Shown: piece by piece, positions 47,518-60,241 of the stretch
How positions within the stretch are numbered: the first letter of the stretch is position 1
Layout: each line of letters starts with the position of its first letter
Assembly (NCBI RefSeq): GCF_012396505.1
Contig: NZ_JAAXPN010000006.1
Location: 49,403 to 113,402, forward strand
DNA from: Periweissella fabalis
GTDB lineage: Bacteria > Bacillota > Bacilli > Lactobacillales > Lactobacillaceae
Length of the DNA: 64,000 bases
Reading direction: 5' to 3'
Program-made: the position numbers and the translations under genes
Notes under the pieces: model-generated
Told to the model about the DNA's origin: nothing
What the model saw: only the letters and a program-made list of their open reading frames with translations
Database searches by the model: none

Positions 47518-48603
47518 TTAATCCTCATAATTTTCTAGACGAGCATCAAAATCATCTTCTGATTCATCAAAACGCATAATATGGATATCCTCGGGGTCAA
47601 ATGTAAGACCTTGACGCGTATTTATAATTGATGGATTTGTAGCTTGAATACGCCATTCATTATTGTCGTCATCATGGGCACTAATTTCATAATAATCGCC
47701 ACGAAACGATTGAGCATCAATTGTTACAACTAACTTTCCATTTTCAGGTGTTGTTAAATCTAAATCTTCAGGTCGTAAAACAACTTCAACTCGTTCATTA
47801 GGTCGCATTCCTGCGTCAACATTTTCAAATTCTTTACCTGCAAATGAAACTAAATAATCTTCGCGCATTACCCCTTCAATAATATTACTTTCACCAATAA
47901 AGTTTGCTACAAAGTGATTAATTGGTTCATCATAAATATCAACCGGGGTTCCATTTTGCAAAATTTTACCTTCATTCATAACAAAGATCCAATCTGACAT
48001 TGCAAGTGCTTCTTCCTGGTCATGAGTTACAAAAATAAATGTAATTCCTAATCGCTGTTGTAATTCACGTAATTCATATTGCATATCTTTACGCAATTTA
48101 TAATCCAAAGCTGATAATGGCTCATCTAATAGTAAGATTTCTGGATCATTTGCTAAAGCCCGTGCAATTGCTACTCGTTGTTGTTGACCACCAGATAGTT
48201 CATCAATACTACGGTCTTCATAACCTGCCAATTGAACCATTCCAAGCATACTGGTTACTTTTTCTTTAATTTTTCCTTTACTAACACCTTTTAAAGTCAT
48301 TCCAAAAGCAACATTCTCAAACACATTCATATTCGGGAATAAGGCATAATTTTGAAAGACTGTATTCACTCGCCGCTTATTTGCAGGGACATCATTAATT
48401 CGTTGTCCATCAAAAATAATATCCCCACTAGTTGCACTTGAGAAACCCGCAATCAACCGTAAAATTGTTGTCTTACCACTACCAGAAGGTCCTAGTAATG
48501 TATAAAATTTTCCAGCCTCAATTGTTAAGTCAACCCCTTTTAAAACTTGGGTTTCTTCATAACTTTTTACAACATTTTTAAACTCAATAATTGTTTGCGC
48601 CAT
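47518..48603 (-). CDS. potA: Spermidine/putrescine ABC transporter ATP-binding protein PotA
   Basis: A 361-residue ABC ATPase: Walker [10 protein letters not shown] at about residues 37-45, signature [12 protein letters not shown], Walker [22 protein letters not shown], and a C-terminal TOBE domain ([10 protein letters not shown]). First gene of potABCD, which is inserted between fusA and rpsJ and should have its own promoter just upstream, although I could not define one. Confidence 0.93.
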   Translation of the reverse strand: MAQTIIEFKNVVKSYEETQVLKGVDLTIEAGKFYTLLGPSGSGKTTILRLIAGFSSATSGDIIFDGQRINDVPANKRRVNTVFQNYALFPNMNVFENVAFGMTLKGVSKGKIKEKVTSMLGMVQLAGYEDRSIDELSGGQQQRVAIARALANDPEILLLDEPLSALDYKLRKDMQYELRELQQRLGITFIFVTHDQEEALAMSDWIFVMNEGKILQNGTPVDIYDEPINHFVANFIGESNIIEGVMREDYLVSFAGKEFENVDAGMRPNERVEVVLRPEDLDLTTPENGKLVVTIDAQSFRGDYYEISAHDDDNNEWRIQATNPSIINTRQGLTFDPEDIHIMRFDESEDDFDARLENYED

Positions 48604-48690
48604 TTTACCAGTTTCCTTTACTAAATTTTATCTAAATGTTAATCATAACTGATAGTATATCATTTATCTACTTTTTAAAAAAATGATACG

Positions 48691-48722
48691 AAAAAAGCCA
48701 CCGCAAATGCGGTAGCTTTTTT
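48691..48722 (-). terminator. Intrinsic terminator of rpsL-rpsG-fusA
   Basis: AAAAAAGC-ACCGC stem with an AAAT loop and one bulge, followed by T-run on the minus strand, 12 bases after the fusA stop. Confidence 0.87.
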
Positions 48723-48733
48723 AGGCAAGGTGA

Positions 48734-50851
48734 TTATTCACCATCTTTACCATTCTTTTTGATAATATCTTCTTGGATGTTCTTAGGAACAGCTTCGTAG
48801 TGGTCAAATGCCATTTGGAATGTACCACGACCTTGCGTTGATGAACGTAAAGTAGTTGCGTATCCAAACATTTCTGACAATGGAACCTTCGCGTGTAACA
48901 TCATAACGTTACCACGTGATTCTTGACCTTCAACAAGTCCACGACGAGCTGAAACGTGACCCATAACATCTCCCAAGTTGTCTTCAGGAACAACGATGTC
49001 AACCTTCATAATTGGTTCAAGGATAACGGCACCAGCTTCCTTAGCAGCGTTACGCAATGAAAGTGAAGCGGCAATCTTAAAGGCTGCTTCAGATGAATCG
49101 ACATCGTGGTATGAACCATCGTACAATTTGGCTTTCAAGTCAACCAATGGGTAACCAGCCAATGGACCAGCATTCATTGCTTCCTTCAAACCAGCTTCAA
49201 CTGAACCGATGTATTCACGAGGCACAACCCCACCAACGATGGCGTCTTCGAATTCGAAACCTGCACCTTCTTCGTTTGGTGAAAATTCAACCCAAACGTC
49301 CCCGTATTGACCTTTACCACCAGATTGGCGTTTGAAGAATCCACGAGATTGAACAGTCTTAGTAAAGGCTTCACGGTAAGCAACTTGAGGCGCACCAACA
49401 GTTGCTTCAACGTTGAATTCACGTTTCATACGGTCAACGATGATATCCAAGTGAAGTTCACCCATTCCTGAGATCAAAGTGTCACCAGTTTCTGGGTTAG
49501 TTTCGGCACGGAATGATGGATCTTCTTCAGCAAGCTTTTGCAATGCATTAGACATCTTATCTTGGTCGGCCTTAGTCTTAGGTTCGATAGCCAATTGGAT
49601 AACTGGTTCTGGGAATTCCATTGATTCAAGGATCAATGGACGATCAACAGCAGTCAATGAGTCCCCAGTAGTAGTGTCCTTCAAACCGATAGCGGCAGCA
49701 ATGTCACCTGAGAATACTTCATCAATTTCAGTACGGTTAGTTGCGTGCATTTGAAGCAAACGACCAACACGTTCACGCTTGCCCTTAGTTGTGTTAAGGA
49801 CATATGAACCTGATTGTAAAGTACCAGTGTAAACACGGATGAAAGTAAGACGACCAACGAATGGGTCAGTCATAACCTTAAATGCCAAGGCAGCGAAAGG
49901 CTTTTCATCATCGGCAATCAAATCAACTTCTTCTTCAGTATCTGGATCAGTTGAAACGTATGGCTTAACTTCAAGTGGTGATGGCAAGTAGTCAACAACC
50001 GCATCAAGCATCATTTGCACACCCTTATCCTTGTAGGCAGAACCAGCAAGAACTGGGAAGAATTCTAAGGCTAAAGTAGCCTTACGGATAGCAGCCTTCA
50101 ATTCAGCAACTGAGATTTCTTCACCTTCAAGGTATTTGTCCATGATGTCTTCATTAACGTCAGCAATTGCTTCAATCAATTCGTTACGCTTTTCTTCAGC
50201 TAATTCTTGGTAATCGGCTGGAATATCACGCATTTCCCAAGTTTCACCAAGGGCATCAACTGGGTATTCAGCTTTCATTTCAAGCAAGTCGATGATGGCT
50301 TCAAAGTCATCTTCGGCACCGATTGGCCATTGAACAGCCTTGGCGTTAGCTTGTAAACGTTCACCAAGTGAGTCCACTGACATTTGGAAATCAGCACCCA
50401 TTTTGTCCATCTTGTTAACAAAAACAACACGAGGAACATCATAAGTAGTTGCTTGTCGCCAAACAGTTTCAGTTTGTGGTTCAACCCCTGCAGCACCATC
50501 AAGAACCGCTACGGCACCATCAAGAACACGAAGTGAACGTTCAACTTCGATAGTAAAGTCAACGTGACCTGGAGTATCGATGATGTTAACACGGTATGGG
50601 TTTTTGTCAAATTGGTTGTGGAAACCGTGCCAAACAGCAGTAGTAGCGGCTGATTGGATAGTGATACCACGTTCCTTTTCTTGATCCATGAAGTCCATTT
50701 GTGAAGCCCCATCGTGGGTTTCACCAATCTTGTGAATCTTACCAGTGTAGTATAAAACACGTTCAGTTGTAGTAGTCTTACCCGCATCGATGTGGGCCAT
50801 GATACCGATGTTACGAGTATGGTCGAGCGGGTATTCACGCTTGTTTGCCAT
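48734..50851 (-). CDS. fusA: Elongation factor G
   Basis: A 705-residue translocase GTPase. The P-loop is [15 protein letters not shown] at about residues 18-32, then DTPGHVDF and [10 protein letters not shown]. Domain IV carries [19 protein letters not shown]. Last gene of the str operon, about 106 bases after rpsG; no tuf gene follows, as is usual in Lactobacillales. Confidence 0.98.
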   Translation of the reverse strand: MANKREYPLDHTRNIGIMAHIDAGKTTTTERVLYYTGKIHKIGETHDGASQMDFMDQEKERGITIQSAATTAVWHGFHNQFDKNPYRVNIIDTPGHVDFTIEVERSLRVLDGAVAVLDGAAGVEPQTETVWRQATTYDVPRVVFVNKMDKMGADFQMSVDSLGERLQANAKAVQWPIGAEDDFEAIIDLLEMKAEYPVDALGETWEMRDIPADYQELAEEKRNELIEAIADVNEDIMDKYLEGEEISVAELKAAIRKATLALEFFPVLAGSAYKDKGVQMMLDAVVDYLPSPLEVKPYVSTDPDTEEEVDLIADDEKPFAALAFKVMTDPFVGRLTFIRVYTGTLQSGSYVLNTTKGKRERVGRLLQMHATNRTEIDEVFSGDIAAAIGLKDTTTGDSLTAVDRPLILESMEFPEPVIQLAIEPKTKADQDKMSNALQKLAEEDPSFRAETNPETGDTLISGMGELHLDIIVDRMKREFNVEATVGAPQVAYREAFTKTVQSRGFFKRQSGGKGQYGDVWVEFSPNEEGAGFEFEDAIVGGVVPREYIGSVEAGLKEAMNAGPLAGYPLVDLKAKLYDGSYHDVDSSEAAFKIAASLSLRNAAKEAGAVILEPIMKVDIVVPEDNLGDVMGHVSARRGLVEGQESRGNVMMLHAKVPLSEMFGYATTLRSSTQGRGTFQMAFDHYEAVPKNIQEDIIKKNGKDGE

Positions 50852-50957
50852 TTTGGTTATTCTCCTCTGGAAATATTAATTATACAATACGACAAAATGT
50901 AAAAAATATACAACAAAATTGACTATCAAATTTTATATGATAGCCAATCCTGAAATC

Positions 50958-51428
50958 TTACCAACGGTAGTGAGCAAAGGCACGGTTGGCTTCCGCCATC
51001 TTGTGAGTGTCTTCACGTTTCTTAACAGATGCACCAGTATTGTTAGCTGCATCCATGATTTCCTTCGCAAGACGTTCGTCCATAGTGTGTTCCCCACGCA
51101 AACGAGCGTAGTTAACCAACCAACGAAGACCAAGAGTAGTACGACGGTCAGGACGTACTTCGATAGGAACTTGGTAGTTAGAACCACCAACACGACGTGC
51201 TTTAACTTCAAGCACTGGCATGATGTTGTTCATAGCTTCTTCAAAAACTTCTAATGGATCGTTACCAGTAGTAGCTTTGATAGTATCAAAAGCTGAGTAT
51301 AAAATAGTTGAAGCAGTTCCGCGCTTACCATCTAACATAAGACGGTTGATCAAACGAGAAACAAGCTTTGAGTTGTAAATTGGATCGGGCAATACTTCGG
51401 CCCGTTTTGTATAACCTTTACGTGGCAT
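50958..51428 (-). CDS. rpsG: 30S ribosomal protein S7
   Basis: A 156-residue S7 ([39 protein letters not shown]), nucleating the 30S head. 17 bases after rpsL. Confidence 0.97.
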   Translation of the reverse strand: MPRKGYTKRAEVLPDPIYNSKLVSRLINRLMLDGKRGTASTILYSAFDTIKATTGNDPLEVFEEAMNNIMPVLEVKARRVGGSNYQVPIEVRPDRRTTLGLRWLVNYARLRGEHTMDERLAKEIMDAANNTGASVKKREDTHKMAEANRAFAHYRW

Positions 51429-51445
51429 ATTACGTTACCCTCCTA

Positions 51446-51859
51446 TTATTTTTTAGGTTTCTTAGTACCGTACTTAGAACGGCTTTGACGACGGTTATCA
51501 ACACCAGCAGTATCAAGTGCACCACGGATGATGTGGTAACGAACCCCAGGTAAATCCTTTACACGGCCCCCACGAATCAATACAACAGAGTGTTCTTGCA
51601 AGTTGTGGCCTTCACCAGGAATGTAGGCAGTAACTTCGAACAAGTTTGAAAGACGCACACGCGCATACTTACGTAAGGCAGAGTTAGGCTTCTTTGGAGT
51701 CATAGTACCAACACGGGTAGCAACACCACGTTTTTGTGGGGCTGGTGTGTTAGTTTGCACTTTCTTTTGGCTGTTGTAACCAAAATTCAAGGCAGGTGAG
51801 CTAGATTTAGTTGTTCGGCTCTTACGTCCTGAACGAACCAATTGGTTAATTGTAGGCAT
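51446..51859 (-). CDS. rpsL: 30S ribosomal protein S12
   Basis: A 137-residue S12 with the decoding-site loops [17 protein letters not shown] and [14 protein letters not shown]; both lysines altered in streptomycin-resistant mutants elsewhere are present, so it looks wild type. First gene of the str operon, behind a strong promoter and structured leader. Confidence 0.97.
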   Translation of the reverse strand: MPTINQLVRSGRKSRTTKSSSPALNFGYNSQKKVQTNTPAPQKRGVATRVGTMTPKKPNSALRKYARVRLSNLFEVTAYIPGEGHNLQEHSVVLIRGGRVKDLPGVRYHIIRGALDTAGVDNRRQSRSKYGTKKPKK

Positions 51860-51879
51860 CTAAAATGCTCCTTCCCATT

Positions 51880-52040
51880 TTCGTTTGTTTTTATAAGTTT
51901 TAGTCCACACATCCAGGAGTATCATTTTTTAATCAAAAAAATAGCCCCTAAACTATGGTTTGGCTGATGTCCCTTCGAGGCAGTCAGCACGGCTGAAATG
52001 GTCGCAACCATCAGCGATAACTGTCCTGTAAAAAGCACAA
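51880..52040 (-). ncRNA. Structured 5' leader of rpsL-rpsG-fusA
   Basis: About 180 transcribed bases before rpsL. Two hairpins share the closing sequence GCTGA/TCAGC: the first in transcript order is opposite 51992-52015 and the second opposite 51963-51988. Because either GCTGA can pair with either TCAGC, alternative folds are possible. A GGGGCUAUUUUUUUG stretch follows (opposite about 51938-51952). This suggests attenuation or ribosomal-protein control; the known repressor of str operons in E. coli is S7. Confidence 0.5.
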
Positions 52041-52045
52041 CTATA

Positions 52046-52074
52046 AATATATCACTTTGGATACCATGCGTCAA
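52046..52074 (-). promoter_or_regulatory. Promoter of the rpsL-rpsG-fusA operon
   Basis: On the minus strand TTGACG (opposite 52069-52074), a 17-base spacer and TATATT (opposite 52046-52051): a near-consensus sigma-A promoter about 190 bases before rpsL. Confidence 0.8.
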
Positions 52075-52153
52075 CAAAATTAAATAGTTTATTGTTATTT
52101 TTTCTTAGTCTTCGTAGTTTATAGTAACTAAATCGAATACAGAGGACTTATTA

Positions 52154-52746
52154 ATGATTAACATACTGCTCTACGTTACTATAATAACTATTATTTTGAT
52201 TTGGGCAATTTGGGATTGCTTTGAAATTAGTCACATCACTAAATATCATCAATTTATTATCCCACACCTTTTAGAACATCAGCATCGAAAAACGTTACTA
52301 ACTTTAATTTTAGGTAGTAATGGCTTGATGCTTGTATTAAAACCATACCTTCAATCTTATCCACTTACCTTGGTTTGCTTAGCGTTATTAGTAATGAGTG
52401 TTCAAGATTTATTAACAGGCTATGTCAACATTTTATTTGCATGGGCTATCTTTTTTTAGTGTTTTATTTGCAAATACACACACTGACATTTGCTAAACTA
52501 AATATCAACTTATGCTTAGCATTAATTCTAATGATTTGTATCGATTATCAAATACTTGGAAGTGGCGACTTTCCTTTAATTCTAACGTTTCAAATTCTTT
52601 TAAGTCCACAAGCATTTAGCTACTTACTCATTTTAGCAGCTATGTTAACTTATACTTGGTTAACTATTAGCAAGCACCATATCGTGCCCTTCATTCCTAG
52701 CCTTAGTACCGCTTATTGGAGCCTAATATTACTTAATTTAATATAA
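52154..52746 (+). pseudogene. comC: Prepilin peptidase (A24 family, ComC-like), frameshifted in a T-run
   Basis: Two frames form one A24 prepilin peptidase. The first (52154-52459) ends with the first catalytic-Asp region SVQDLLTGYVNILF, then hits TAG. The -1 frame continues from about 52456 and carries the second catalytic motif LGSGDFPL. The switch lies in a run of seven T (52451-52457); eight T would give an uninterrupted 197-198-residue membrane protein. ComC processes competence pseudopilins in other Firmicutes. The N-terminal methylase-type Cys domain is absent. AGAGGA is 7 bases before the ATG. Either a pseudogene, a reversible homopolymer switch, or a sequencing error. Confidence 0.72.
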
Positions 52747-52779
52747 AAAAAGACATGGAACTAAAATTCCATGTCTTTT
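52743..52779. terminator. Terminator of rpoB-rpoC and the comC-like gene
   Basis: 13-bp perfect stem (AAAAGACATGGAA) with a six-base loop; on the minus strand it is followed by seven T. It serves the convergent rpoC and comC-like units. Confidence 0.87.
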
Positions 52780-52790
52780 CTGCAGTTATA

Positions 52791-55700
52791 CTACTTTGAT
52801 TCAGCTTCAAGTTGAGCTTCAATATCAGCAATTGAGTAAACACCTTCAGCAGTAGCTGATGGAGTAGCAATTGTCTTTGACTTAATGTCACGGTATTGTT
52901 GCATACCAGTACCGGCAGGAATAATCTTACCGATAATAACATTTTCTTTCAACCCAATCAATGGATCGTTCTTACCACGAATAGCGGCATCAGTAAGCAC
53001 ACGCGTTGTTTCTTGGAATGATGCGGCTGACAAGAAACTGTTAGTTTCAAGTGAGGCCTTAGTAATACCAAGAAGCACTGGACGTGCAGTTGCTGGAATA
53101 CCACCCTTGATTACTGTTTCAGCAACAGCATCGCGGAAGTCGTTGATATCCATCAAGTTACCTGGAAGTAAGTCAGTATCACCCGGATCCATCACGCGAA
53201 CTTTACGGAGCATTTGACGCGCCATAACTTCAACGTGTTTATCTGAGATTTCAACCCCTTGCAAACGGTAAACCTTTTGGATTTCACGTAAGATGTAGTT
53301 TTCAGTTGAAAGCACATCACGCACTTGAATCAAGTGCTTAGGATCAACAGAACCTTCGTTCAACGCATCCCCACGGTGAATGTGATCACCTTCGCCTACA
53401 CGCATGCGGGCTGATAGTGGTAATGTGTATGTCCGGCTGTCAGTATCACCTGCAATTGTGATTTCCTTAGTCCGTTCAGCTGGGTTTTCTTCGATTGATT
53501 CAACAATCCCAGTAACCTCAGTAATTTCAGCACGCCCTTTAGGGTTACGTGCTTCAAAAATTTCTTGGACACGAGGAAGCCCTTGAGTGATATCATCCCC
53601 GGCAACCCCACCGGTGTGGAAGTTACGCATTGTAAGTTGCGTACCAGGTTCACCGATTGATTGCGCAGCCACAGTACCAACTGCTTCCCCAACTTCAACT
53701 TCATCACCAGTGGCCATGTTACGTCCATAACAACGTTCACAAACCCCGTGCTTAGTGTTACAAGTGAAGGCTGAACGGATAGTTACCATTTGGATACCAG
53801 CTTCAACAATTGCCTTAGCTTCATCTTCTTGGATCATATCGTTAGCTTTAACAATCACCGCACCAGTTTCTGGGTTCTTTATTGACTTCATTGCGTAACG
53901 ACCTAAGATACGGTCATAAAGTGATTCGATTACTTCGTTTCCTTCCATAATGGCAGAAACGTCAAGACCACGGTCAGTACCACAGTCAACTTCACGAATA
54001 ATAACGTCTTGAGCAACGTCAACCAAACGACGAGTCAAGTAACCAGAATCGGCAGTCTTCAAGGCCGTATCAGTCATCCCTTTACGAGCCCCGTGGGTTG
54101 AAATAAACATTTCAAGCACTGAAAGACCTTCACGGAAGTTGGCAATGATTGGCAATTCCATGATTCGTCCGTTAGGCGCAGCCATCAAACCACGCATCCC
54201 GGCAAGTTGAGTAAAGTTAGAAATATTACCACGCGCTCCTGAATCTGACATCATGAAGATTGGATTGTTTGAATCGAAACCTTCAATAAGCTTTTGTTGG
54301 ATTTCATCCTTTGCAGCGTTCCAGATTGCAATAACACGTTCGTATCGTTCATCGTCAGTAATCAATCCACGACGGAATTGCTTAGTAACAACCGCAACCT
54401 TTTCGTGGGCGGCATCAACGATTTCATTCTTTTCTTTTAATTCAGTAACATCGGCAGCCCCAACAGTTAAACCTGAAATAGTTGATTCTTCATAACCTAA
54501 GTCCTTCATACGGTCCAAGAGTAATGAAGTTTCAGTAACCTTGTAACGCTTGTAAACTTCAGCGATGGCATCAGATAAGAAACCTTTCTTAAATGGTGCT
54601 ACAACTGGTTGGTCGCGCAAGAATTCTTTCAAGTTAGTACCTGGTGCGATGAAGTATTTATCATCAACCCCAGTTGTTAAAGCAGCTTCAGTTGGTTCGT
54701 TCAAGTAGAAGAAGTCGCCTGGTAAGATGTTGTTAAAGATTAATTTACCAACAGTCGTTACCAAGATCTTGCTACGTTGGTCAGCAGTAAATGGCTTATC
54801 TGCTGGGAAGCTTGAAGTTTGCACCCCAATCCGCGTGTGCCAGTGGACATACTTGTTTTGGTAGGCGATTTGGGCTTCGTTAAGATCCTTAAAGATCATC
54901 CCTTCACCTTCACGACCAGCTTCTTCAGTAGTTAAGTAGTAGTTACCGATAACCATGTCTTGTGATGGTGCAACGATTGGCTTACCATCTTTAGGCGCCA
55001 AGATGTGACCAGCGGCAAGCATAAGCAAACGAGCTTCGGCTTGCGCTTCATCAGACAATGGCACGTGGATGGCCATTTGGTCACCATCGAAATCGGCATT
55101 GTACGCTTCCGTAACCAATGGGTGAAGACGCATCGCTTTACCAGAAACAAGCACTGGTTCAAAGGCTTGAATCCCTAAACGGTGAAGCGTAGGTGCCCGG
55201 TTCAATAGAACTGGGTGTTCCTTGATAACATCTTCCAAGACGTCCATAACATCATCATCACGACGATCAATCTTACGCTTAGCATTCTTAATGTTAGAAG
55301 CTAATTCACGTGAAACCAATTCCTTCATGATAAATGGTTTGAACAATTCCAACGCCATTTGACGTGGAAGACCCATTTGGTTCATCTTCAAGAAAGGACC
55401 AACGTCGATAACAGAACGACCAGAGTAGTCAACCCGCTTACCAAGCAAGTTTTGACGGAAACGTCCTTGTTTACCCTTCAACATGTGTGAAAGAGACTTC
55501 AATGGACGGTTACCTGGACCAGCAACTGGACGGCCGCGACGACCGTTATCAATCAAGGCGTCAACAGCTTCTTGAAGCATCCGCTTTTCATTTTGAACGA
55601 TGATACCAGGGGCATTAAGATCTAACAAACGCTTCAAACGGTTGTTCCGGTTAATAACCCGACGGTATAAATCATTCAAGTCAGAAGTTGCAAAACGGCC

Positions 55701-56450
55701 ACCTTCAAGTTGCACCATTGGGCGTAAATCAGGTGGAATAACTGGAATAACATCCATTACCATCCAATCCGGACGGTTACCTGATTTCAAGAAAGCTTCG
55801 ATAATGTCAAGACGACGAACGGCACGAGTCCGTTTTTGTCCTGAAGCTTCTTTTAATTCGGCTTTCAATGCTTGTGCTTCCTTAGCCAAATCAACATCAG
55901 CAAGTAATGTTTGAATAGCTTCGGCACCCATAGCAGCGCTAAATTCGTTACCGTATTCAGCCTTTAATTCACGGTATTCACGTTCTGAAAGTAATTGCTT
56001 CTTTTCAAGTGGTGAGTTACCAGTTTCAGTAACTACGTATGAAGCAAAGTAAATAATTTCTTCAAGTGAACGAGGGCTCATGTCAAGCACAAGACCCATC
56101 CGTGAAGGAATACCCTTGAAGTACCAAATGTGCGTTACAGGGGCAGCAAGTTCAATGTGTCCCATACGTTCACGACGTACTTTAGCACGCGTAACTTCAA
56201 CTCCACAACGGTCACAAACAATACCCTTGTAACGAATACGTTTGTATTTACCACAAGCACATTCCCAGTCCTTGGTTGGTCCAAAGATGCGTTCATCAAA
56301 GAGTCCATCTTTTTCAGGTTTTAAAGTCCGGTAGTTAATTGTTTCAGGCTTCTTAACTTCACCATAAGACCAGCTGCGAATTTTGTCTGGTGATGCCAGA
56401 CCAATTTGCATGCTTTCAAACTTATTAACATCAATCAAAGGATTGACCAC
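52791..56450 (-). CDS. rpoC: RNA polymerase beta' subunit
   Basis: A 1219-residue catalytic subunit. The N-terminal zinc ribbon [20 protein letters not shown] is near residue 60. The active-site [14 protein letters not shown] coordinates the catalytic magnesium. The bridge/trigger-loop region ([10 protein letters not shown]) and the second zinc site [13 protein letters not shown] are intact. Six bases after rpoB, so coupled. Confidence 0.98.
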   Translation of the reverse strand: MVNPLIDVNKFESMQIGLASPDKIRSWSYGEVKKPETINYRTLKPEKDGLFDERIFGPTKDWECACGKYKRIRYKGIVCDRCGVEVTRAKVRRERMGHIELAAPVTHIWYFKGIPSRMGLVLDMSPRSLEEIIYFASYVVTETGNSPLEKKQLLSEREYRELKAEYGNEFSAAMGAEAIQTLLADVDLAKEAQALKAELKEASGQKRTRAVRRLDIIEAFLKSGNRPDWMVMDVIPVIPPDLRPMVQLEGGRFATSDLNDLYRRVINRNNRLKRLLDLNAPGIIVQNEKRMLQEAVDALIDNGRRGRPVAGPGNRPLKSLSHMLKGKQGRFRQNLLGKRVDYSGRSVIDVGPFLKMNQMGLPRQMALELFKPFIMKELVSRELASNIKNAKRKIDRRDDDVMDVLEDVIKEHPVLLNRAPTLHRLGIQAFEPVLVSGKAMRLHPLVTEAYNADFDGDQMAIHVPLSDEAQAEARLLMLAAGHILAPKDGKPIVAPSQDMVIGNYYLTTEEAGREGEGMIFKDLNEAQIAYQNKYVHWHTRIGVQTSSFPADKPFTADQRSKILVTTVGKLIFNNILPGDFFYLNEPTEAALTTGVDDKYFIAPGTNLKEFLRDQPVVAPFKKGFLSDAIAEVYKRYKVTETSLLLDRMKDLGYEESTISGLTVGAADVTELKEKNEIVDAAHEKVAVVTKQFRRGLITDDERYERVIAIWNAAKDEIQQKLIEGFDSNNPIFMMSDSGARGNISNFTQLAGMRGLMAAPNGRIMELPIIANFREGLSVLEMFISTHGARKGMTDTALKTADSGYLTRRLVDVAQDVIIREVDCGTDRGLDVSAIMEGNEVIESLYDRILGRYAMKSIKNPETGAVIVKANDMIQEDEAKAIVEAGIQMVTIRSAFTCNTKHGVCERCYGRNMATGDEVEVGEAVGTVAAQSIGEPGTQLTMRNFHTGGVAGDDITQGLPRVQEIFEARNPKGRAEITEVTGIVESIEENPAERTKEITIAGDTDSRTYTLPLSARMRVGEGDHIHRGDALNEGSVDPKHLIQVRDVLSTENYILREIQKVYRLQGVEISDKHVEVMARQMLRKVRVMDPGDTDLLPGNLMDINDFRDAVAETVIKGGIPATARPVLLGITKASLETNSFLSAASFQETTRVLTDAAIRGKNDPLIGLKENVIIGKIIPAGTGMQQYRDIKSKTIATPSATAEGVYSIADIEAQLEAESK

Positions 56451-56456
56451 CTTTCA

Positions 56457-59400
56457 TTATTCTTGTTCGATTGTATCAGTTGCCGGCTTCGCTGTTTCAG
56501 TATTTTCAGCAGCGTGTTCAGCAGCATACTTAGCAAGGGCGTCAACGTTTACAACGTCATCGTCGTCTTCGTCCATATCACGGAGTTCAATTTCTTCTTT
56601 ATCTGCATCCAACACCTTCATATCAAGACCAAGTGATTGCAATTCTTTTACAAGCACGCGGAATGATTCTGGAACTCCAGGTTGTGGGATTGGTTCACCC
56701 TTAACGATCGCTTCATAAGTCTTAACACGACCAACAACGTCATCTGACTTGTAAGTCAAGATTTCTTGAAGAGTGTAAGCAGCCCCATACGCTTCAAGGG
56801 CCCAAACTTCCATTTCCCCGAAACGTTGTCCACCAAATTGCGCTTTACCACCAAGTGGTTGTTGCGTAACAAGTGAGTAAGGTCCGATTGAACGGGCGTG
56901 AATTTTATCATCAACCATGTGGGCAAGCTTCATGTAGTGCATTGTCCCAACGGCGATCCGATTATCAAATGCTTCCCCAGTCCGACCATCGTAAAGGACC
57001 GTCTTACCATCAGCTGGGAGACCAGCTTCACGAACAGCGTCCCAGATATCTTTATCTGTGGCACCATCAAATACTGGTGAGGCCATGTGAATACCTAATG
57101 TCCGAGCAGCCATCCCCAAGTGCAATTCAAGCACTTGACCGATGTTCATCCGTGAAGGCACACCCATGGGTGAAAGCATGATATCAATTGGGGTACCATC
57201 TGGCATGTATGGCATGTCTTCTGATGGCACAACGATTGAAACAGTACCCTTGTTACCGTGACGTCCCGCCATCTTATCCCCAACTTGAATCTTACGTTTT
57301 TGGGCGATGTAGACACGAACCATCATGTTAACACCTGGTGAAAGTTCATCACCGTTTTCACGAGTGAAGATCTTAACGTCTTGAACGACCCCTCCACCAC
57401 CGTGAGGTACACGAAGTGATGTATCACGAACTTCACGAGCTTTTTCACCAAAGATGGCGTGAAGCAAGCGTTCTTCGGCTGATAATTCAGTCACACCCTT
57501 AGGAGTAACTTTACCAACTAAGATATCACCATCTTCAACTTCGGCCCCGATACGGATAATACCCATTGCATCAAGGTCTTTTAATTGTTCTTCCCCAACG
57601 TTAGGGATTTCACGCGTCATTTCTTCAGGTCCAAGCTTTGTGTCGCGGGCTTCTGATTCAAATTCTTCGATGTGAATTGAAGTGTAGACATCTTCACGAA
57701 TCAAACGTTCGTTCAAGATGATGGCATCTTCAAAGTTGTAACCTTTCCAAGTCATGAAGGCAATCAATGGGTTTTGACCCAAGGCTAATTCACCTTGTTC
57801 CATTGATGGACCGTCAGCAAGGACTTCATCGGCTTCAATCATTTCACCAACACGGACAATTGGGCGTTGGTTGTAGTTTTTACCTGAGTTTGAACGACGG
57901 AACTTCATCAACTTGTAAGTATCTAATGAACCATCTTCGCGACGGATGCGAATTTCACGACCGTCAACGTATTCAACTTGACCAGCATGTTTAGCAATCA
58001 TAGCAACCCCTGAATCGTGGGCCGCTTTGTATTCAATACCAGTACCAACAAGTGGTGCGTGTGGGTTAACCAATGGCACCGCTTGACGTTGCATGTTGGC
58101 TCCCATCAAAGCACGGTTTGAGTCGTCGTTTTCCAAGAAAGGAATGTTGGCTGTCGCCACGGCAACTACTTGCTTAGGTGAAACGTCCATGTAATCAACG
58201 TTTTCGATTGAAGTTTCAATATTGTCATCAGCATCACGTGCCATTACAGCTGATTCAACAAATGAACCGTCATCGTTCAATGGTGTGTTGGCTTGCGCAA
58301 TAACAAAATTAGCTTCTTCATCGGCTGTTAAGTAATCAATCTTTTCAGTAACCTTGTGATCATCCCATGAAACACGACGGTATGGTGTTTCAACAAATCC
58401 GTAACGGTTAACCTTTGCATATGATGAAAGGGAGTTAATCAAACCGATGTTAGGACCTTCAGGAGTTTCAATTGGACACATCCGACCATAGTGCGTGTAG
58501 TGCACGTCTCGGACTTCATATCCGGCCCGGTCACGCGTCAAACCACCAGGTCCAAGCGCTGAAAGACGACGTTTGTGTGAAAGTTCTCCAAGTGGGTTAG
58601 TTTGGTCCATGAATTGTGACAATTGTGATGAACCAAAGAATTCCTTGATTGAAGCAACCACTGGTCGAATATTAATTAATTGTTGTGGGGTCACTGTTTC
58701 GGCGTCTTGAATTGACATCCGTTCGCGAACCACACGTTCCATCCGTGATAAACCAATCCGGAATTGGTTTTGTAATAATTCACCAACTGAACGGATCCGA
58801 CGGTTACCCAAGTGGTCAATATCATCAGTTGCGCCAAGACCTTCTTTTAAGTTAAAGAAGTAGTTCATTGATGCGATAATATCGGCTGGAGTAACTGTCC
58901 GCGTTGTTGCGCCAATGTGGCCGTTACCAATTACCAAGAGTTCCTTTTCAGGATCGTTTGGTGATTCAACCTTAATTGTTTGAATCGTCATTGGTTCAGT
59001 CACAACAGCATCTTCAGTTGGGTAGAATGTTGTCGCCTTGAAATCTTCCTTATCAAGGAATGGTGCCAAGTCAGCCATTACATTCTTGTCAATCTTAGTC
59101 CCCTTAGCAGCAATAACTTCACCAGTTTCTGGATCAGCTAAAGTTTCAGCTAATGTAAGACCAAGTAAACGGGTCTTCAAGTTCAACTTTTTGTTGATCT
59201 TGTAACGACCAACTGGAGCTAAATCATAACGTTTTGGATCAAAGAAACGGGCTGTCAACAATGAACGTGATGAATCAGCTGTCTTTGGTTCACCTGGACG
59301 TAGACGTTCGTAAATGTCTTTCAAGGCTTCTTCAGTACGTGATTCAGAAAGTTCTTTGTGAACATCCTTTTCAAGGGTGTTCATCAATGAATCATATGAT

Positions 59401-60038
59401 GAGCTAAAGATTTCCAAGATATCACTATCTGAAGCAAATCCAAGTGCACGTACTAATTCAGTCAATGGAATCTTACGCGTACGGTCAATCCGGACGTATG
59501 CCACATCTTTGGCATCCGTTTCAAATTCCAACCATGCACCACGGTTAGGAATTACCGTTGTACCGTAACTTGGGCGGCCGTTTTTGTCGAGTTCTTCATT
59601 AAAGTAAACCCCAGGAGAACGCACTAATTGTGAAACGATAACACGTTCTGCCCCGTTAATAATGAAAGTACCTTGGTCAGTCATTAATGGGAAATCACCA
59701 AAGAAGACATCTTGTGACTTGATTTCGCTTGTTTCGTTGTTAATTAAACGTAAAGTTACGTGTAATGGAGCTGAGTAGTTGGCATCGTGTTCACGTGCTT
59801 CTTCAACTGTATACTTAGGTTCCATTAACTTGTAGTCAACAAATTCCAATGATAATTTTCCTTGGAAGTCTTCGATCGGAAGAATGTCGTTAAACATTTC
59901 CCGTAACCCCTCGTCTAAAAACCATTGATATGAATCTGTTTGAATTTCGATTAAGTTAGGCAAATCAAGGATTTCTTTGATTCGCGCGTAACTGCGACGG
60001 GTACGGCGCTTGCCGTTTTGAATTAAATGCCCTGCCAA
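56457..60038 (-). CDS. rpoB: RNA polymerase beta subunit
   Basis: A 1193-residue beta subunit. The rifampicin region [33 protein letters not shown] looks wild type. [17 protein letters not shown] and the C-terminal [19 protein letters not shown] are canonical. The start codon is TTG at 60038, 6-8 bases after GAGGTGA, matching family N-termini. The C-terminus carries an acidic tail. The leader upstream is structured. Confidence 0.97.
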   Translation of the reverse strand: MAGHLIQNGKRRTRRSYARIKEILDLPNLIEIQTDSYQWFLDEGLREMFNDILPIEDFQGKLSLEFVDYKLMEPKYTVEEAREHDANYSAPLHVTLRLINNETSEIKSQDVFFGDFPLMTDQGTFIINGAERVIVSQLVRSPGVYFNEELDKNGRPSYGTTVIPNRGAWLEFETDAKDVAYVRIDRTRKIPLTELVRALGFASDSDILEIFSSSYDSLMNTLEKDVHKELSESRTEEALKDIYERLRPGEPKTADSSRSLLTARFFDPKRYDLAPVGRYKINKKLNLKTRLLGLTLAETLADPETGEVIAAKGTKIDKNVMADLAPFLDKEDFKATTFYPTEDAVVTEPMTIQTIKVESPNDPEKELLVIGNGHIGATTRTVTPADIIASMNYFFNLKEGLGATDDIDHLGNRRIRSVGELLQNQFRIGLSRMERVVRERMSIQDAETVTPQQLINIRPVVASIKEFFGSSQLSQFMDQTNPLGELSHKRRLSALGPGGLTRDRAGYEVRDVHYTHYGRMCPIETPEGPNIGLINSLSSYAKVNRYGFVETPYRRVSWDDHKVTEKIDYLTADEEANFVIAQANTPLNDDGSFVESAVMARDADDNIETSIENVDYMDVSPKQVVAVATANIPFLENDDSNRALMGANMQRQAVPLVNPHAPLVGTGIEYKAAHDSGVAMIAKHAGQVEYVDGREIRIRREDGSLDTYKLMKFRRSNSGKNYNQRPIVRVGEMIEADEVLADGPSMEQGELALGQNPLIAFMTWKGYNFEDAIILNERLIREDVYTSIHIEEFESEARDTKLGPEEMTREIPNVGEEQLKDLDAMGIIRIGAEVEDGDILVGKVTPKGVTELSAEERLLHAIFGEKAREVRDTSLRVPHGGGGVVQDVKIFTRENGDELSPGVNMMVRVYIAQKRKIQVGDKMAGRHGNKGTVSIVVPSEDMPYMPDGTPIDIMLSPMGVPSRMNIGQVLELHLGMAARTLGIHMASPVFDGATDKDIWDAVREAGLPADGKTVLYDGRTGEAFDNRIAVGTMHYMKLAHMVDDKIHARSIGPYSLVTQQPLGGKAQFGGQRFGEMEVWALEAYGAAYTLQEILTYKSDDVVGRVKTYEAIVKGEPIPQPGVPESFRVLVKELQSLGLDMKVLDADKEEIELRDMDEDDDDVVNVDALAKYAAEHAAENTETAKPATDTIEQE

Positions 60039-60133
60039 AATTGGTCACCTCATCTCAAATTTTTGCCCTACGTTTACGTCCTGAAATGTTACATTATGAT
60101 TACAAATCACTATATATCCAAATTCAAGGCATA

Positions 60134-60175
60134 AAAAAGACAACTTGCAGCTTTTTCCGAAGCTCCAGTTGTCTT
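60134..60175 (-). ncRNA. Terminator-like hairpin in the rpoB leader (lacto-rpoB type element?)
   Basis: On the minus strand AAGACAACT...AGTTGTCTT with an inner AGCTT/AAGCT helix, followed directly by a T-run. It lies between a candidate promoter (60242-60270) and rpoB, so transcription must pass it to reach rpoB. A conserved RNA called lacto-rpoB is known upstream of rpoB in lactic acid bacteria; I match it by position and hairpin only. Confidence 0.55.
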
Positions 60176-60241
60176 AATATACAGGTTTCTGCGGACAATA
60201 TATCACAAAAGCCATTTTTATTCGTAGTTTGTTCTCTATAT

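Noticed and set aside
52448..52459. Programmed -1 frameshifting in the comC-like gene
   Set aside because: The T-run would permit slippage, but there is no good X XXY YYZ heptamer in phase (the base before is C) and no obvious downstream pseudoknot; a one-base deletion is simpler.
52375..52746. Independent gene of 123 codons
   Set aside because: Its first part is an out-of-frame reading of the upstream prepilin peptidase sequence, and no ribosome binding site precedes it. It is the 3' half of the frameshifted comC-like gene.
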